DNA of 35,934 nucleotides from Gammaproteobacteria bacterium (GCA_018672815.1 JABHDX010000009.1:1-35934), one strand, 5' to 3'; positions 1-9,190 are shown, counted from the first letter of the stretch. Made by a program: numbers and translations. The notes: generated by a model not told the origin, from the sequence alone.

Positions 1-543
1 AGAAAAGATGCAATGTTTTATAATGTCATGGCAGGGAGAGCCAAGGAACATAATAACTTAGGGTACCTAACTATTTATGGTCTTTCTAAGGGTGTTTGTA
101 CAAAAATAAAAGAGAGCTTTTCTTTTGTTAAGGATGTTGCTATTCATTTTGATACAAAAATAGGACCCTTAATGCATGTTGTTATAGCTATTGAGAAATC
201 TTCAGATAATCAGCCTGAAAAGATTATTAATGAGGCATTTAATTTAAATCTAGGCTTCTTTAATCTCTCTTGGATGGCCAAAAGAGTGATAATTGTTGAT
301 GATGATATCGATATTAATAATATGGATGATGTCGAGTGGGCTACCTGGACCCGCATGGGAAGAGCAGAAAAAATGCATTTATTCTCAGATTTTATTACAT
401 GGGAAATAGATAGAGCAGCCTTGCCTGATAAAACCTCTCTTAGAGTAGGGGTAGATGCTACAAAAGATATGGATTATTTTGATGACCTAGTAAAACCAAT
501 AGTGCCAGGTATTGATCAAATTAATTTAAAAGATTATCTTTAA
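1..543 (+). CDS. UbiD-family decarboxylase, C-terminal part (cut by window edge)
   Basis: The frame is open from base 1 (R-K-D-A-M-F-Y-N), so the gene begins outside the window and the ATG at 13 is internal. The visible ~180 residues match the C-terminal domain of UbiD-type decarboxylases. The strongest stretch is KRVIIVDDDIDINNMDDVEW followed by ATWTRM, and near the end comes the GVDATKD segment, which corresponds to GLDATNK in E. coli UbiD. The family uses prenylated FMN to decarboxylate, or reversibly carboxylate, unsaturated and aromatic acids. The prFMN- and metal-binding N-terminal part cannot be seen, so activity and substrate are unknown. The amidase-like gene follows after 20 nt on the same strand, which suggests cotranscription and a role in the same catabolic region. 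Confidence 0.8.
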   Translation, partial: RKDAMFYNVMAGRAKEHNNLGYLTIYGLSKGVCTKIKESFSFVKDVAIHFDTKIGPLMHVVIAIEKSSDNQPEKIINEAFNLNLGFFNLSWMAKRVIIVDDDIDINNMDDVEWATWTRMGRAEKMHLFSDFITWEIDRAALPDKTSLRVGVDATKDMDYFDDLVKPIVPGIDQINLKDYL

Positions 544-563
544 TGAATTAAAGTGAGATACAA

Positions 564-1622
564 ATGATTGATCCATATTTAGCAGTAGGCCTGCAAACAA
601 AAGTAAAGCACGTATCAAATCGTGATGACGTTCATATAAACCTCAAGCATATAGGCAATATGATCGATATGGTCACACACATGTGTTCACTTGAATTACC
701 TGTTCGTTTAATTGCACTAGGCGAGGGAGCTATACAAGGGTTTGTTGATGAAATTTTGGATATGGATCAATCACAATACGCAAATACTATGGCGGCAGAA
801 ATACCTGGTTTTGAGACTGACTTCTTAGGCAAATATGCAAAATCCAAAAAGACTTTTATTATTGGACAACTCAAAGAAAGGCTACCTGAATATAAAGATA
901 GATTTTTCAATACTGTTTTTATTATAGATGACAATGGAGATGTCATTTATAAACATCATAAAAATATTGTAGTTTTTGTCGAGCATTCAACAACACCTCA
1001 TGATGTTTATGATCAATGGATAGAGCAACATGGAGATTCCTTAGAGGCTTTCTTTCCTGTTGCAAAAACAAAGATAGGAAATATTGCTGGTACAGTGGGT
1101 GTTGAGGGTTCATTTCCTGAAGTATTTCGTGCTTTTGCCTTAAATGGAGCAGAAATTTTATATAGAGCATCATTGCCTGAGCCATGGGTATCAAGAGAGA
1201 TATTTGAAGTGCAGAATAGGTCAAGAGCGATAGATAATACTGCATATATGATTGCCCCCAATACGGGTTCCTTAATTATGCCAGGAGAGGATAATGAATC
1301 CCCAACAGTCATTGATGGCGCTTTAGGAGGTAGATCATCGATTGTTGATTATAAAGGTACTATTTTGGCCAGCAATGATATTGTTGGAGATACCTATGTT
1401 GCATCAGAAATTAATATTGATGCATTGAGACATTATAGGGAAAATGCTCGATTCCAAAATTGGATTCCATATTTAAAAACTGAAATTTTCAGTAAAATGT
1501 ATGAACAAAAAATTTGGCCAAAAAATTTACCACCAATGAAACATGCTGATGCTGGAAAAGTTTTTAAAGAGACTATCAAGAATCTTATTGATAGAGGGAC
1601 TTACTCTAAAAGAAAAAAATAA
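564..1622 (+). CDS. Carbon-nitrogen hydrolase (amidase/nitrilase superfamily) lacking the catalytic cysteine
   Basis: This 352-aa protein belongs to the nitrilase superfamily and is closest in layout to aliphatic amidase AmiE. Catalytic Glu54 (ALGEG), Lys133 (GDVIYKHHKN) and a candidate second Glu140 are present. The nucleophile site is altered. AmiE and the neighbouring paralogue at 2391-3530 have Cys in the GTLICAEGSYPE-type block, but here the aligned block reads GTVGVEGSFPE, with Gly179 (codon GGT at 1098-1100). A Cys TGT codon would differ by one base. The rest of the fold is well conserved (FALNGAEILYR, IDNTAYMIAPN) and the frame is intact, so it is not an obvious pseudogene. Without Cys, normal amide or nitrile hydrolysis is not expected. 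It may be a binding or regulatory subunit, perhaps pairing with the intact paralogue, or it may have another chemistry. The superfamily call is firm and the function is unknown. Confidence 0.9.
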   Translation: MIDPYLAVGLQTKVKHVSNRDDVHINLKHIGNMIDMVTHMCSLELPVRLIALGEGAIQGFVDEILDMDQSQYANTMAAEIPGFETDFLGKYAKSKKTFIIGQLKERLPEYKDRFFNTVFIIDDNGDVIYKHHKNIVVFVEHSTTPHDVYDQWIEQHGDSLEAFFPVAKTKIGNIAGTVGVEGSFPEVFRAFALNGAEILYRASLPEPWVSREIFEVQNRSRAIDNTAYMIAPNTGSLIMPGEDNESPTVIDGALGGRSSIVDYKGTILASNDIVGDTYVASEINIDALRHYRENARFQNWIPYLKTEIFSKMYEQKIWPKNLPPMKHADAGKVFKETIKNLIDRGTYSKRKK

Positions 1623-1625
1623 ACT

Positions 1626-2381
1626 ATGTTACCAAAAGAATTTAAGCCTAAAGCATCTTATGAGCTTATTCGTTTAGGCAAAGATAACGATGGTGGTTAC
1701 TTAGTTGAACTAAATTCTATTAAACAATCTAAAAGCTTAATTGCTATGGGCATGGGTAGGGATTGTTCATTTGAAAATGATTTTATGACAATACAAAATT
1801 CTATCATTCATGCTTATGACTATACTGTCACTCCTGTTTTCTGGTTGAAATATTTTATTAGAAGGATTTTAGCTATTTTTATAGGTAGGATATATGAGCC
1901 TTATCAAGGTTTAAAAAATTATTTCAATTACAAATCATTTTTTAAAGACCATGCTATTTTTTTTAAAGAAAAGATTGGTTCAGGAGAGAACAATACTACT
2001 TCAATATCTGATGCATTTAATAGACTCGGTGAAGAGCAGTTTCCAGTTTTTTTGAAAATAGACATTGAAGGCTCAGAATATGAAATATTAGAGGAATTGA
2101 TTTCACTGACTCAAAAAATTTCTGGAATGGTCATTGAATTTCATCAAACGGATAAAAAAAGAGATCTTATTAAATCTTTTATAGAAGATGTAGATCTTGA
2201 ATTGACTCATATTCATCCTAATAATAATCGAGTTGATGCAAACGGAGACCCACTTGCACTTGAGATGACGTTTTCAAGACAGCCTAATAAACTCAGCGAT
2301 ACAGTCACTTTTCCTCATTCTTTGGATCAAATAAACGTTCCTAGAAAAAATGAAATAAGTCTTAATTTTTTAACTGAGTAA
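1626..2381 (+). CDS. FkbM-like SAM-dependent methyltransferase
   Basis: This is a 251-aa protein. The segment FLKIDIEGSEYEILEEL (about residues 142-158) is the signature of FkbM-type methyltransferases, and the N-terminal RLGKDNDGGYLVE resembles the start of the same fold. The middle (about 75-110) is aromatic and basic (FWLKYFIRRILAIFIGRIYEP) and could contact a membrane or form an insertion. The ATG lies 3 nt after the preceding stop, so translation is probably coupled, and no clear Shine-Dalgarno sequence is visible. Family members methylate hydroxyl groups on sugars, lipids or small molecules. The acceptor cannot be predicted. Its position between two amidase-like genes suggests the same transcript as the upstream one. 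It ends 9 nt before the convergent amidase gene. Confidence 0.7.
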   Translation: MLPKEFKPKASYELIRLGKDNDGGYLVELNSIKQSKSLIAMGMGRDCSFENDFMTIQNSIIHAYDYTVTPVFWLKYFIRRILAIFIGRIYEPYQGLKNYFNYKSFFKDHAIFFKEKIGSGENNTTSISDAFNRLGEEQFPVFLKIDIEGSEYEILEELISLTQKISGMVIEFHQTDKKRDLIKSFIEDVDLELTHIHPNNNRVDANGDPLALEMTFSRQPNKLSDTVTFPHSLDQINVPRKNEISLNFLTE

Positions 2382-2390
2382 TTCTTAGCT

Positions 2391-3530
2391 TTAGACTTCT
2401 TTAGCTTTTTTTATTCGTTTTGTGATTTCTTCACTTACTTCGAATGGTTTCCAATCAGGAGGAGGAGTGTAAATTCCCATATTAACCATTTTATTGACTT
2501 GGTTTTTTACTAATTCCAGCTGACCTTCCTCCGTTAAAGGTGGCTCTTCAATACATAGATTTTTTGGGTAAATCCCACCTTTTGCCATCATTGCATCATA
2601 AATAATTTTGTATTCTTCAACTCTCATATCTTTAGCTAAATTTTGCCATTGCCCCCTTACTCTAAAATCACGTAGACCATCTATATTAAGTATGCCACTC
2701 ACCAAGGCTTCTCCTCCACTCAGATATTCAGAAATAACTTGGCCTCGATAATCAATTATTTGACTGCGACCGTTACTCATTTTGAAGTCTTCTCCTCCAG
2801 GCATATAAATACCTCCTATATTAGGGGCTACTACATAGCAGGTATTAAAGATTGCATGAGATTGATTTTGAATCTGATTCATTTGATTACCCATCCATGG
2901 CTCAGGATATTGTGATCGATAGATGATTTCAGCTCCATTTAATGCAAGGCCTCTTGCTGCCTCTGGATAGCTACCTTCAGCACAGATTAATGTACCAATG
3001 TTACCAATTTCAGTTCGTGCAACTGGGTATAATGCTTCTAATAACTTTTCTGGATCATCCCCATACCTTTCTATGTAAACTTTCCATATATCACTTGGTG
3101 CAGTATTAGTTTCTCTCTGGTAGAAAGAAGTTTTGATATGCTGATGAATAACATCACCATTGGGGTCAATAATAAAAGCAATATTGAAAATTCTGTCTTT
3201 CATGATATCTGGTGCTTTCGCTATCATTTGTGCAATAAGAAAAATGCCATGTTCTTTACATATTTTTCCTAAAAACTCAGTTTCTTTTCCTGGGATTTCG
3301 GGAACCACTTCTCGAGCAATACGAATATGTTCATCACCGCCTCCTAAGCACCAACCGCCAATCCCACCCTCTGAAATAGTCACTAATTTTACTGGAAGAT
3401 CTAGGCTGCAATTCCATACAGCATAACCAATACTTGTTTCTAATCTTTCTAAGTCTTTCCAATAGTCACTAATATCCAGTGCCATATGGGACTCATTTTG
3501 TATTCCTACTGCTGAATATTGAAGCATCAT
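2391..3530 (-). CDS. Aliphatic-amidase-like carbon-nitrogen hydrolase (intact catalytic residues)
   Basis: This 379-aa nitrilase-superfamily hydrolase carries the full catalytic set: Glu54 (TISEGG), Lys133 (GDVIHQHIKT), Glu140 and nucleophile Cys183 (GTLICAEGSYPE). The spacing matches AmiE (E59/K134/E142/C166 in Pseudomonas). It is a clear paralogue of the protein at 564-1622, and the two align through the NGAEIxYRxxxPEPW block. The C-terminal extension ends in a Lys-rich tail (ITKRIKKAKEV). Known relatives hydrolyse short aliphatic amides or formamide to acid and ammonia. The exact amide here is unknown. It is transcribed divergently from the MFS transporter at 3638, with 107 nt between the two starts, so hydrolase and importer may share regulation. 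The start was chosen at the ATG preceded by AAGGAAAT. Confidence 0.88.
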   Translation of the reverse strand: MMLQYSAVGIQNESHMALDISDYWKDLERLETSIGYAVWNCSLDLPVKLVTISEGGIGGWCLGGGDEHIRIAREVVPEIPGKETEFLGKICKEHGIFLIAQMIAKAPDIMKDRIFNIAFIIDPNGDVIHQHIKTSFYQRETNTAPSDIWKVYIERYGDDPEKLLEALYPVARTEIGNIGTLICAEGSYPEAARGLALNGAEIIYRSQYPEPWMGNQMNQIQNQSHAIFNTCYVVAPNIGGIYMPGGEDFKMSNGRSQIIDYRGQVISEYLSGGEALVSGILNIDGLRDFRVRGQWQNLAKDMRVEEYKIIYDAMMAKGGIYPKNLCIEEPPLTEEGQLELVKNQVNKMVNMGIYTPPPDWKPFEVSEEITKRIKKAKEV

Positions 3531-3637
3531 AATTTCCTTTTTTTTTAATAATAAATAATAAAAATATAGCGTTAACTTGTTAGTATTATTAAAACATATA
3601 TTAGTGAGTTAACAAGACATACATAATTGAGGATCTT
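3531..3637. promoter_or_regulatory. Divergent intergenic control region, amidase-like gene / MFS transporter
   Basis: These 107 very AT-rich bases separate two divergent starts and must hold both promoters. The hexamer GTTAAC occurs at 3571-3576 and 3608-3613, and the short inverted pair CTTGTTA (3576-3582) / TAACAAG (3610-3616) overlaps them. Repeats this short are weak evidence for an operator. No convincing -35/-10 pair was found. A GAGGA ribosome binding site precedes the ATG at 3638. Confidence 0.4.
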
Positions 3638-4906
3638 ATGAATCAAGAAAATAGTAATAGTAATCAGGAAAATAATTTAATGCAGTCTTTTCGGCAAATA
3701 CCAGGATCGTCTTACAAGGTCTTTTTTATCTGCTTAATTGGGGTGACATTTGCAAATTTAGATCACTCCATATTTATTTTAGTGAGCGAAAAATTCCAAG
3801 AAGATTTTGGCTGGGCACTTACTGATGTGGGATGGTATGTTGCAATCACATTTTTTATTTCAGGAATACTTTGCACCCAAGTAGGTGTACTAACTGATCG
3901 TATTGGTAGGAAAAAATCATTACTTATTTCAACTTTTTTAACTCCTATTTTTGTTGCATACCTAGCTATTGCTCCCAATACACTAGCGGTATTGGCTGCC
4001 AGAACATTGGGCTTTACTGCGGCAGGAGCTCAATCTCCCATTACACTAACCACAGTAACAGAGTCTTCACCACCAAGATTTAGAGGTCTATTTACAGGAA
4101 TTCTACAAATTGGTTTTCCATTGGGTTGGTTTTTTGCATCAATCTTAGTGGTTTTTATGATTGATACTTTAGGAATTAACTGGAGGTATACATTCCTTTT
4201 AGCATTTTTATTTGTCCCTTATGGTTGGATTATCCATAAGTATCTACCTGAATCTAAAGCATGGCTTGCAGCTCAAGATAAAAAAACTGATGATCAACCG
4301 GAGCCTAGTACCCTGATATTATTTAATAAAAAATTCAGAAGAAAGACTTTACTTTTATTCTCTGGCCAATTTTTATATGCATTTGCTTATGGTAGTACCT
4401 TAATGTTAGTGCTGTATTTTACACAATCAAGAAATTGGGAAATTGTAGATGCAATTAAGATAGTAGGGCTTTCTTATGGAATAGGCTCATTTGGTTATAT
4501 TGCAGCAGCAATTGTTGGAGAGTTTTTCTTAATAAGAAGAAATACAATCATTTTATGGGCACTGCTAGGCGGGCTAGCTTTTATTTATTTAATTTGGTTT
4601 GCTGATTCTTGGAATAAGGTTTTGATTAGTTATGGGGTGATGACTTTATTTTTTTATGGTGCTTACGCAGTGATGGCAACTTTTATTGCTGAAAACTTTC
4701 CAGCTGAGGTTAGAGCAACAGGAGCCAGTTTTTGTGGAACATTGGGGATTAATTTAGGCTTCGGTTTAGGCCCACTAGCTATAACATATGCTGCTGTCGC
4801 CTATGGTTGGAATATGGCATATACAATAGTTGGCATTATACCTATAATTCTTGCAGCTCTTATTTTTCTATTTTTGAAACCTGTGCCAAGAGAGGAAGTA
4901 TTTTAA
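3638..4906 (+). CDS. MFS transporter (organic-acid / aromatic-acid symporter type)
   Basis: This is a 422-aa integral membrane protein with the usual MFS pattern of about 12 hydrophobic helices. Motif A lies between TM2 and TM3 (GVLTDRIGRKKSLL). The TM4-5 region carries GAQSPITLTTVTESSPPRFRG, typical of sugar/metabolite and aromatic-acid:H+ symporters. The second half has ENFPAEVRATGAS, the usual conserved element before TM11. The cytoplasmic N-terminus is rich in Asn and Gln. Expected role: proton-coupled import of a small organic anion or amide across the inner membrane. The substrate is inferred only from context, namely the divergent amidase-like gene and the catabolic operon downstream. 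GAGGATCTT precedes the ATG. Confidence 0.85.
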   Translation: MNQENSNSNQENNLMQSFRQIPGSSYKVFFICLIGVTFANLDHSIFILVSEKFQEDFGWALTDVGWYVAITFFISGILCTQVGVLTDRIGRKKSLLISTFLTPIFVAYLAIAPNTLAVLAARTLGFTAAGAQSPITLTTVTESSPPRFRGLFTGILQIGFPLGWFFASILVVFMIDTLGINWRYTFLLAFLFVPYGWIIHKYLPESKAWLAAQDKKTDDQPEPSTLILFNKKFRRKTLLLFSGQFLYAFAYGSTLMLVLYFTQSRNWEIVDAIKIVGLSYGIGSFGYIAAAIVGEFFLIRRNTIILWALLGGLAFIYLIWFADSWNKVLISYGVMTLFFYGAYAVMATFIAENFPAEVRATGASFCGTLGINLGFGLGPLAITYAAVAYGWNMAYTIVGIIPIILAALIFLFLKPVPREEVF

Positions 4907-4939
4907 ATAAAGCTATTTTACTTAGGGATTGAACTGAAT

Positions 4940-6448
4940 TTACGGCTGTAAGCTTGCTGGTCTCAGTGGCTCAACATGCAGTTCCCAAGCTTCATGATCA
5001 CCTGGCCCTTGGGGTCCAATTTTACCCTCAGCAGATTGGAGCAATACTTCTGGATGATGAATTACACCGCCTTTAATTATTAATTTGATATTCCTTGTAG
5101 CCTTGATATCTTCAAGTGGATTCCCCTTGATAATGAGAATATCTGCTAGTTTTCCAGATTCTATAGATCCAATCTTATCAGCAACACCAAGTGCTTTTGC
5201 CCCGTTAATTGTAGCTGCTTTTAACACAGCAATATTTGGTAAGCCAGCGTGCACCATTGCATAGAGTTCACGATGATATGCAAACCCTGGCAATAGAGTT
5301 GTATAGACCGGTTCATCCGTTCCTACAATAAGAAGGTTTTCACCGCCAAACTCATACAGTTTATTCAGCTCAAGGACACGTTGAGCATACTCTATTACAT
5401 CCGATTCGGGTGGTAGTTTACCTCTTCTCTTAAGCAATTCTTGTGCGTAGGGTGTAAAGTATTTTGCCTCATTGGTCCAAACCATCTCTGCGCCAAGCTC
5501 TTTTCTTAGATTAACTCCTCCATACATTTGCAAGTTAGCGTCATAATAAACTTGATATTGTAGAATCAAATCAATCATTTGTTCCATATCAGCGCTTTCT
5601 TCACCGCCGCTACCCAATGTAATCTGATGTTCAAGACGATCTAGCCCCATTAAAATCGCATCTCTAGGATGCACATCATATTCCCATTCATAATTGGCCA
5701 GATGTCCTGTTGTTGTCATACCATTTTTATGTGCTTGTTCGATTAAAATTTTGGTTTCGCCGGGCGTAGCTTGTTTGATTTTGATACTGATGACGCCATG
5801 TTTTGACCATTTATCAACTTCAGAACGTATCTCTTTTTCTGAGATATCATTTGGCCAAGCAGAGCAATCATCTTCTGCGGTTTTAACACTATATTCGCAT
5901 CTAAATCCACCAAAATAGGGTCCGGAAGCGAAAAGCCTTGGACCAATTGCTTTACCATTGTCTATCAAGTCTCGCTGTTTAAGAACTCGTTCGGGGTAAT
6001 ATTCACCAGCAGACCAGGTTGATGTCACGCCATTTGCCAAGAATATAATGCCATTGTTGATCACTTCTTCAGCGCGACCAACATCGACGAGATCAAAATT
6101 ATAGTGTGCGTGCAGATCAATCATGCCAGGTAAAATCGTTTCAGAGTCAGCCAGGTCTATAATGTTAGTTTCTAAAAGAACATCCCCATCTAAATTTGCA
6201 TCAATGCTAATAATTTTTCCCTCTCGAATCATAATACCTTTATTTTTTTTGAGAGAATTACTGATACCATCGAACAACCAACCTCCTCTAATTAAGGTGT
6301 CATCTGATGGCGGAATTGACCATTGTGTATATGCATTAGATGATAATAACAATAGAATGAGAGCTGATGTATTGATTAACTGAGTAATCAAAAAGTTAAT
6401 TCTGTAATTAGGCTTCAATATATTTTTCAAAATCGCATGTGTAGTCAT
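4940..6448 (-). CDS. Exported metal-dependent amidohydrolase (imidazolonepropionase/prolidase-like)
   Basis: This amidohydrolase-family TIM-barrel enzyme shows the metal set His122/His124 (DLHAHYN), a candidate carboxylated Lys232 (ISIKIKQ), His258 (TGHLAN), His283 (RLEHQ) and Asp387 (GTDEP), numbered from the longest open frame. The C-terminal GSIESGKLADILIIKGNPLEDI block is typical. The N-terminus has a basic stretch (KPNYR), a long hydrophobic run and SNA-YTQ, consistent with a Sec signal peptide and periplasmic location. The start is uncertain because the candidate ATG used here lies inside the 3' end of the molybdoenzyme gene (41-nt overlap). A TTG at 6391, just after that gene's stop, would also leave a good signal peptide. 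Relatives cleave cyclic amides or imino bonds and X-Pro dipeptides; the substrate here is unknown. Last gene of the minus-strand operon. Confidence 0.82.
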   Translation of the reverse strand: MTTHAILKNILKPNYRINFLITQLINTSALILLLLSSNAYTQWSIPPSDDTLIRGGWLFDGISNSLKKNKGIMIREGKIISIDANLDGDVLLETNIIDLADSETILPGMIDLHAHYNFDLVDVGRAEEVINNGIIFLANGVTSTWSAGEYYPERVLKQRDLIDNGKAIGPRLFASGPYFGGFRCEYSVKTAEDDCSAWPNDISEKEIRSEVDKWSKHGVISIKIKQATPGETKILIEQAHKNGMTTTGHLANYEWEYDVHPRDAILMGLDRLEHQITLGSGGEESADMEQMIDLILQYQVYYDANLQMYGGVNLRKELGAEMVWTNEAKYFTPYAQELLKRRGKLPPESDVIEYAQRVLELNKLYEFGGENLLIVGTDEPVYTTLLPGFAYHRELYAMVHAGLPNIAVLKAATINGAKALGVADKIGSIESGKLADILIIKGNPLEDIKATRNIKLIIKGGVIHHPEVLLQSAEGKIGPQGPGDHEAWELHVEPLRPASLQP

Positions 6449-9164
6449 GAAAAGCATGATTAGGTTCATAGCCAAAAGGTTTCCAGCCTATATGACCATA
6501 GCCTCCAGCAATAGATGTCGGTTTAATTAGCCCACCTGTTTGAACTACTGCACCAAAATTTTGTCTATTCCTAAACATCATTGGGTCCCAGCCATGATAC
6601 ATATAAAGCATATTTGGCCCCATGGCTGAAGTGACATGAGCCTGTGCTATAAATGAACCAGCCTTATTGTGAACTTTAATGAGTTCACCATCGCTTACCC
6701 CTTTATTTTTTGCATCATCAGGGTTTATATAAATATCAGGCTCTCCTCTTTGTAAGCTGAGTAAGAAACTATCATCTCTCCACATACTATGAATACCATG
6801 TCTTGCATGACCCATAAGCATCTTCATGGGATAACCTTTATTAACAAGTGCATCCTTATGTCTGGGTAAAACTTCATCAAACTCAAAAAACCATTCATGA
6901 TCAATATAAAATTGTTGTCGATGAGTAAGGGTTTTATAACCAATTTTTTCATTGACGCTGTCAAAAATATCTGAGTAATAGGGTGATTCCTTACTGTGCA
7001 TCGTTGTTTCTGAACCCTTGTTTCTAATAAAACCTTTTTCAGCAAGCTCATCATAAGAGACATTTTGTATGCCACTGGTATTATTGAGAAGAAATTGAAT
7101 CACTTCCTTAACGGATGTGATGGCTCCATTATCAGTGTAATCATCATGATATTTTTTAAAGTCTCTTTTGATTGGAACTCCTATGACATTATCGTCAATT
7201 GGTTGGAGATTTCTCTCTTTTGCCCTTTGAGCTATAGCTTTTGTCAGCTTTTCATAAGCAGCCCAATCATCTATGCATTCTCCTAAGGGTTCAACCGCCT
7301 TATCAATCACTTGCATAAAAGGCGTTCTAGGTTCTAAATGAAAATCATGTTTTTCATAATGATGTGCTATTGGTAGAACGTAGTCTGAGTACATTGCTGT
7401 TGTTCCCATATCAGTTGCAAAAGTGACTATTGTATCTAGTTTACCAAAGGCAGTTTCCCTCCATCGTTTTCCAGATGAACGCCACGCCGCTGCATTAGTT
7501 CCTGAAAATATTCCCATCTTCCATGGAACTTTTGAGTAGTCTGGAAACCATCCATTTTTGACAGATTGATTAAAGTAATCATCCATCTCTCCTGCTAACT
7601 CTTTGCCATAAATATCTTCATTAAATTCTTTCATATTGGCATGAACATAATCCCATCTTGAGAGAGTTGCCACTCTAAAAGCAGCAGCCGGATTTTTCAT
7701 TGCAAATGGAAATACCGCATCGTCTTTTGCAAGATTTGTAATCGTGAGGCCTCCACCTTCTTTACCTGTATTACCTGTAATACAGAGTAATAAAAAGAAA
7801 GCTCTCTGCAGAAGGTCGCCATGAATATATTTTGAAGCACGATATCCAGCATAAATCATACTAGGCTTTGCTTTTGCAAATTTTCTTGCTACCTCTCTGA
7901 TTACTTCAGCATTAATACCGGTAACCTCTTCCGCCATTTCTGGTGTATGTTCAGCCGCTCTCCTTTTGGTTAATTCGAAGATGGTTGTCACTTCTACAGG
8001 GCCATTATTAGTTTCAACCGTCCATTCTCCTTCTAAAGCTGGATTTATGCCTTCCAAGGCAATTGAAGGCATTTCAATCAGATGTTCCGGTGTTCCAGGT
8101 GCAACTGGTGGCGTTCCTGTTCCTGGTGCAGCGACTAAAGATTTACTGGCAAGGTCCCAAACATAGAATAGATTATCTTTTGCATCAGTTGAGCTTCTCA
8201 AATCTGTTTCTCTTAAGTATTTAAGATTATCCTTTCTTACCAAAAAGGGCAGATCTGATTGTTCTTTCATATAAGCAGTGTCGTAAGTTTTATCTTCTAA
8301 TATCGTATTAACCATAGCCATGGCTAAAGCAATATCACTGCCAGGTTTAGGATTTAACCACTTACTTGCATGCATTGCAGTAGCATTGAAGTCAGGCGAT
8401 ATTGAAATAACTTCAGTACCATTATATTTGGCTTCCCAGAAAAAATGAGAATCTGGAATACGAGTTACAGCAGGATTGCAAAACCAAATTAAACAACATT
8501 TTGATTTATAGATTTCAGCCATGGTATTGCCCAAAGTGACATGACCAAATGTAATGTGTGCACCTGAGAATAAGTCACCAACACCTGCAAATGCTTCAGG
8601 CATTTGCACTCCACTGATATTCGCAAATCTTAGTAAGCTAGCATAGGATGCTCTTTTCATAACCATTTGCGTACCGAGGCCACAGGTTATGGATTCCGGT
8701 CCATGTTCAATACTGTAATCTAGAAATTTATCCGCTACTTCTAACATGGCCTGATCCCATGTAATTCTTTCCCATTTCCCTTCACCTCTATCACCTACTC
8801 GTTTTAGCGGGTAGAGAATCCTTTGTTTGCCATACATGTATCTGGAATGGCTCAAACCTTTCTGACAACCTCGGGGACCGTAATCGGGTGCATCACTGGA
8901 TGTTCCATATTCTCCTTGTTGTTCCTCTCTCCAAACAACCCCGTTCTTCACAAAAACATTGAATGCGCATTGACCTGTGCAATTGGTTCCATGTGTTGAA
9001 TGAGTAATGCTATCCCAGGTCCATTTTTTTCTAGCAATGTCTTCCCAGGATCTGTAATTAATGTTTTTATCTTGAGCAATTACAGCATTCGAATAGTGAA
9101 GAGATAGTCCAGCGCCTGCTCCGAGTAAAAAATTTCTTCTAGAGGTTTTTATCTGTTTATCCAT
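6408..9164 (-). CDS. Tat-exported molybdopterin oxidoreductase, type II DMSO-reductase family catalytic subunit
   Basis: This 918-aa protein starts with a Tat signal (SRRNFLLGAGAGL, residues 8-20), so the folded enzyme should be periplasmic. Next comes the FS0 [4Fe-4S] motif HGTNCTGQC (His58, Cys62, Cys66) with Cys100 in GPRGCQKG. A His as first ligand marks the NarG/DdhA/EbdA/SerA/ClrA branch (type II). Asp197 (GVGDLFSG) aligns with the molybdenum-ligating Asp of NarG (WYCDLPP). The PDSHFFWEAKYNGTEVISISPDF and C-terminal molydopterin dinucleotide-binding regions are present, and the length matches DdhA, SerA and ClrA. Relatives oxidise dimethyl sulfide, hydroxylate alkyl side chains or reduce oxyanions. 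No ferredoxin-like beta or heme gamma subunit is seen in the window. It lies 26 nt after the DsbA-like gene, in the same operon. Confidence 0.9.
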   Translation of the reverse strand: MDKQIKTSRRNFLLGAGAGLSLHYSNAVIAQDKNINYRSWEDIARKKWTWDSITHSTHGTNCTGQCAFNVFVKNGVVWREEQQGEYGTSSDAPDYGPRGCQKGLSHSRYMYGKQRILYPLKRVGDRGEGKWERITWDQAMLEVADKFLDYSIEHGPESITCGLGTQMVMKRASYASLLRFANISGVQMPEAFAGVGDLFSGAHITFGHVTLGNTMAEIYKSKCCLIWFCNPAVTRIPDSHFFWEAKYNGTEVISISPDFNATAMHASKWLNPKPGSDIALAMAMVNTILEDKTYDTAYMKEQSDLPFLVRKDNLKYLRETDLRSSTDAKDNLFYVWDLASKSLVAAPGTGTPPVAPGTPEHLIEMPSIALEGINPALEGEWTVETNNGPVEVTTIFELTKRRAAEHTPEMAEEVTGINAEVIREVARKFAKAKPSMIYAGYRASKYIHGDLLQRAFFLLLCITGNTGKEGGGLTITNLAKDDAVFPFAMKNPAAAFRVATLSRWDYVHANMKEFNEDIYGKELAGEMDDYFNQSVKNGWFPDYSKVPWKMGIFSGTNAAAWRSSGKRWRETAFGKLDTIVTFATDMGTTAMYSDYVLPIAHHYEKHDFHLEPRTPFMQVIDKAVEPLGECIDDWAAYEKLTKAIAQRAKERNLQPIDDNVIGVPIKRDFKKYHDDYTDNGAITSVKEVIQFLLNNTSGIQNVSYDELAEKGFIRNKGSETTMHSKESPYYSDIFDSVNEKIGYKTLTHRQQFYIDHEWFFEFDEVLPRHKDALVNKGYPMKMLMGHARHGIHSMWRDDSFLLSLQRGEPDIYINPDDAKNKGVSDGELIKVHNKAGSFIAQAHVTSAMGPNMLYMYHGWDPMMFRNRQNFGAVVQTGGLIKPTSIAGGYGHIGWKPFGYEPNHAFHDYTCDFEKYIEA

Positions 9165-9190
9165 AAAGCTAATTTAACATAAAGTTCCTT

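Noticed and set aside
943..1312. Open frames on the minus strand opposite the first amidase-like gene
   Set aside because: They have no family features and lie wholly opposite a well-conserved coding sequence.
3571..3616. Repeated GTTAAC and a 7-bp inverted pair between the divergent amidase-like and MFS genes, as an operator
   Set aside because: Arms of 6-7 bp are expected by chance in such AT-rich DNA; kept only as a note in the intergenic feature.
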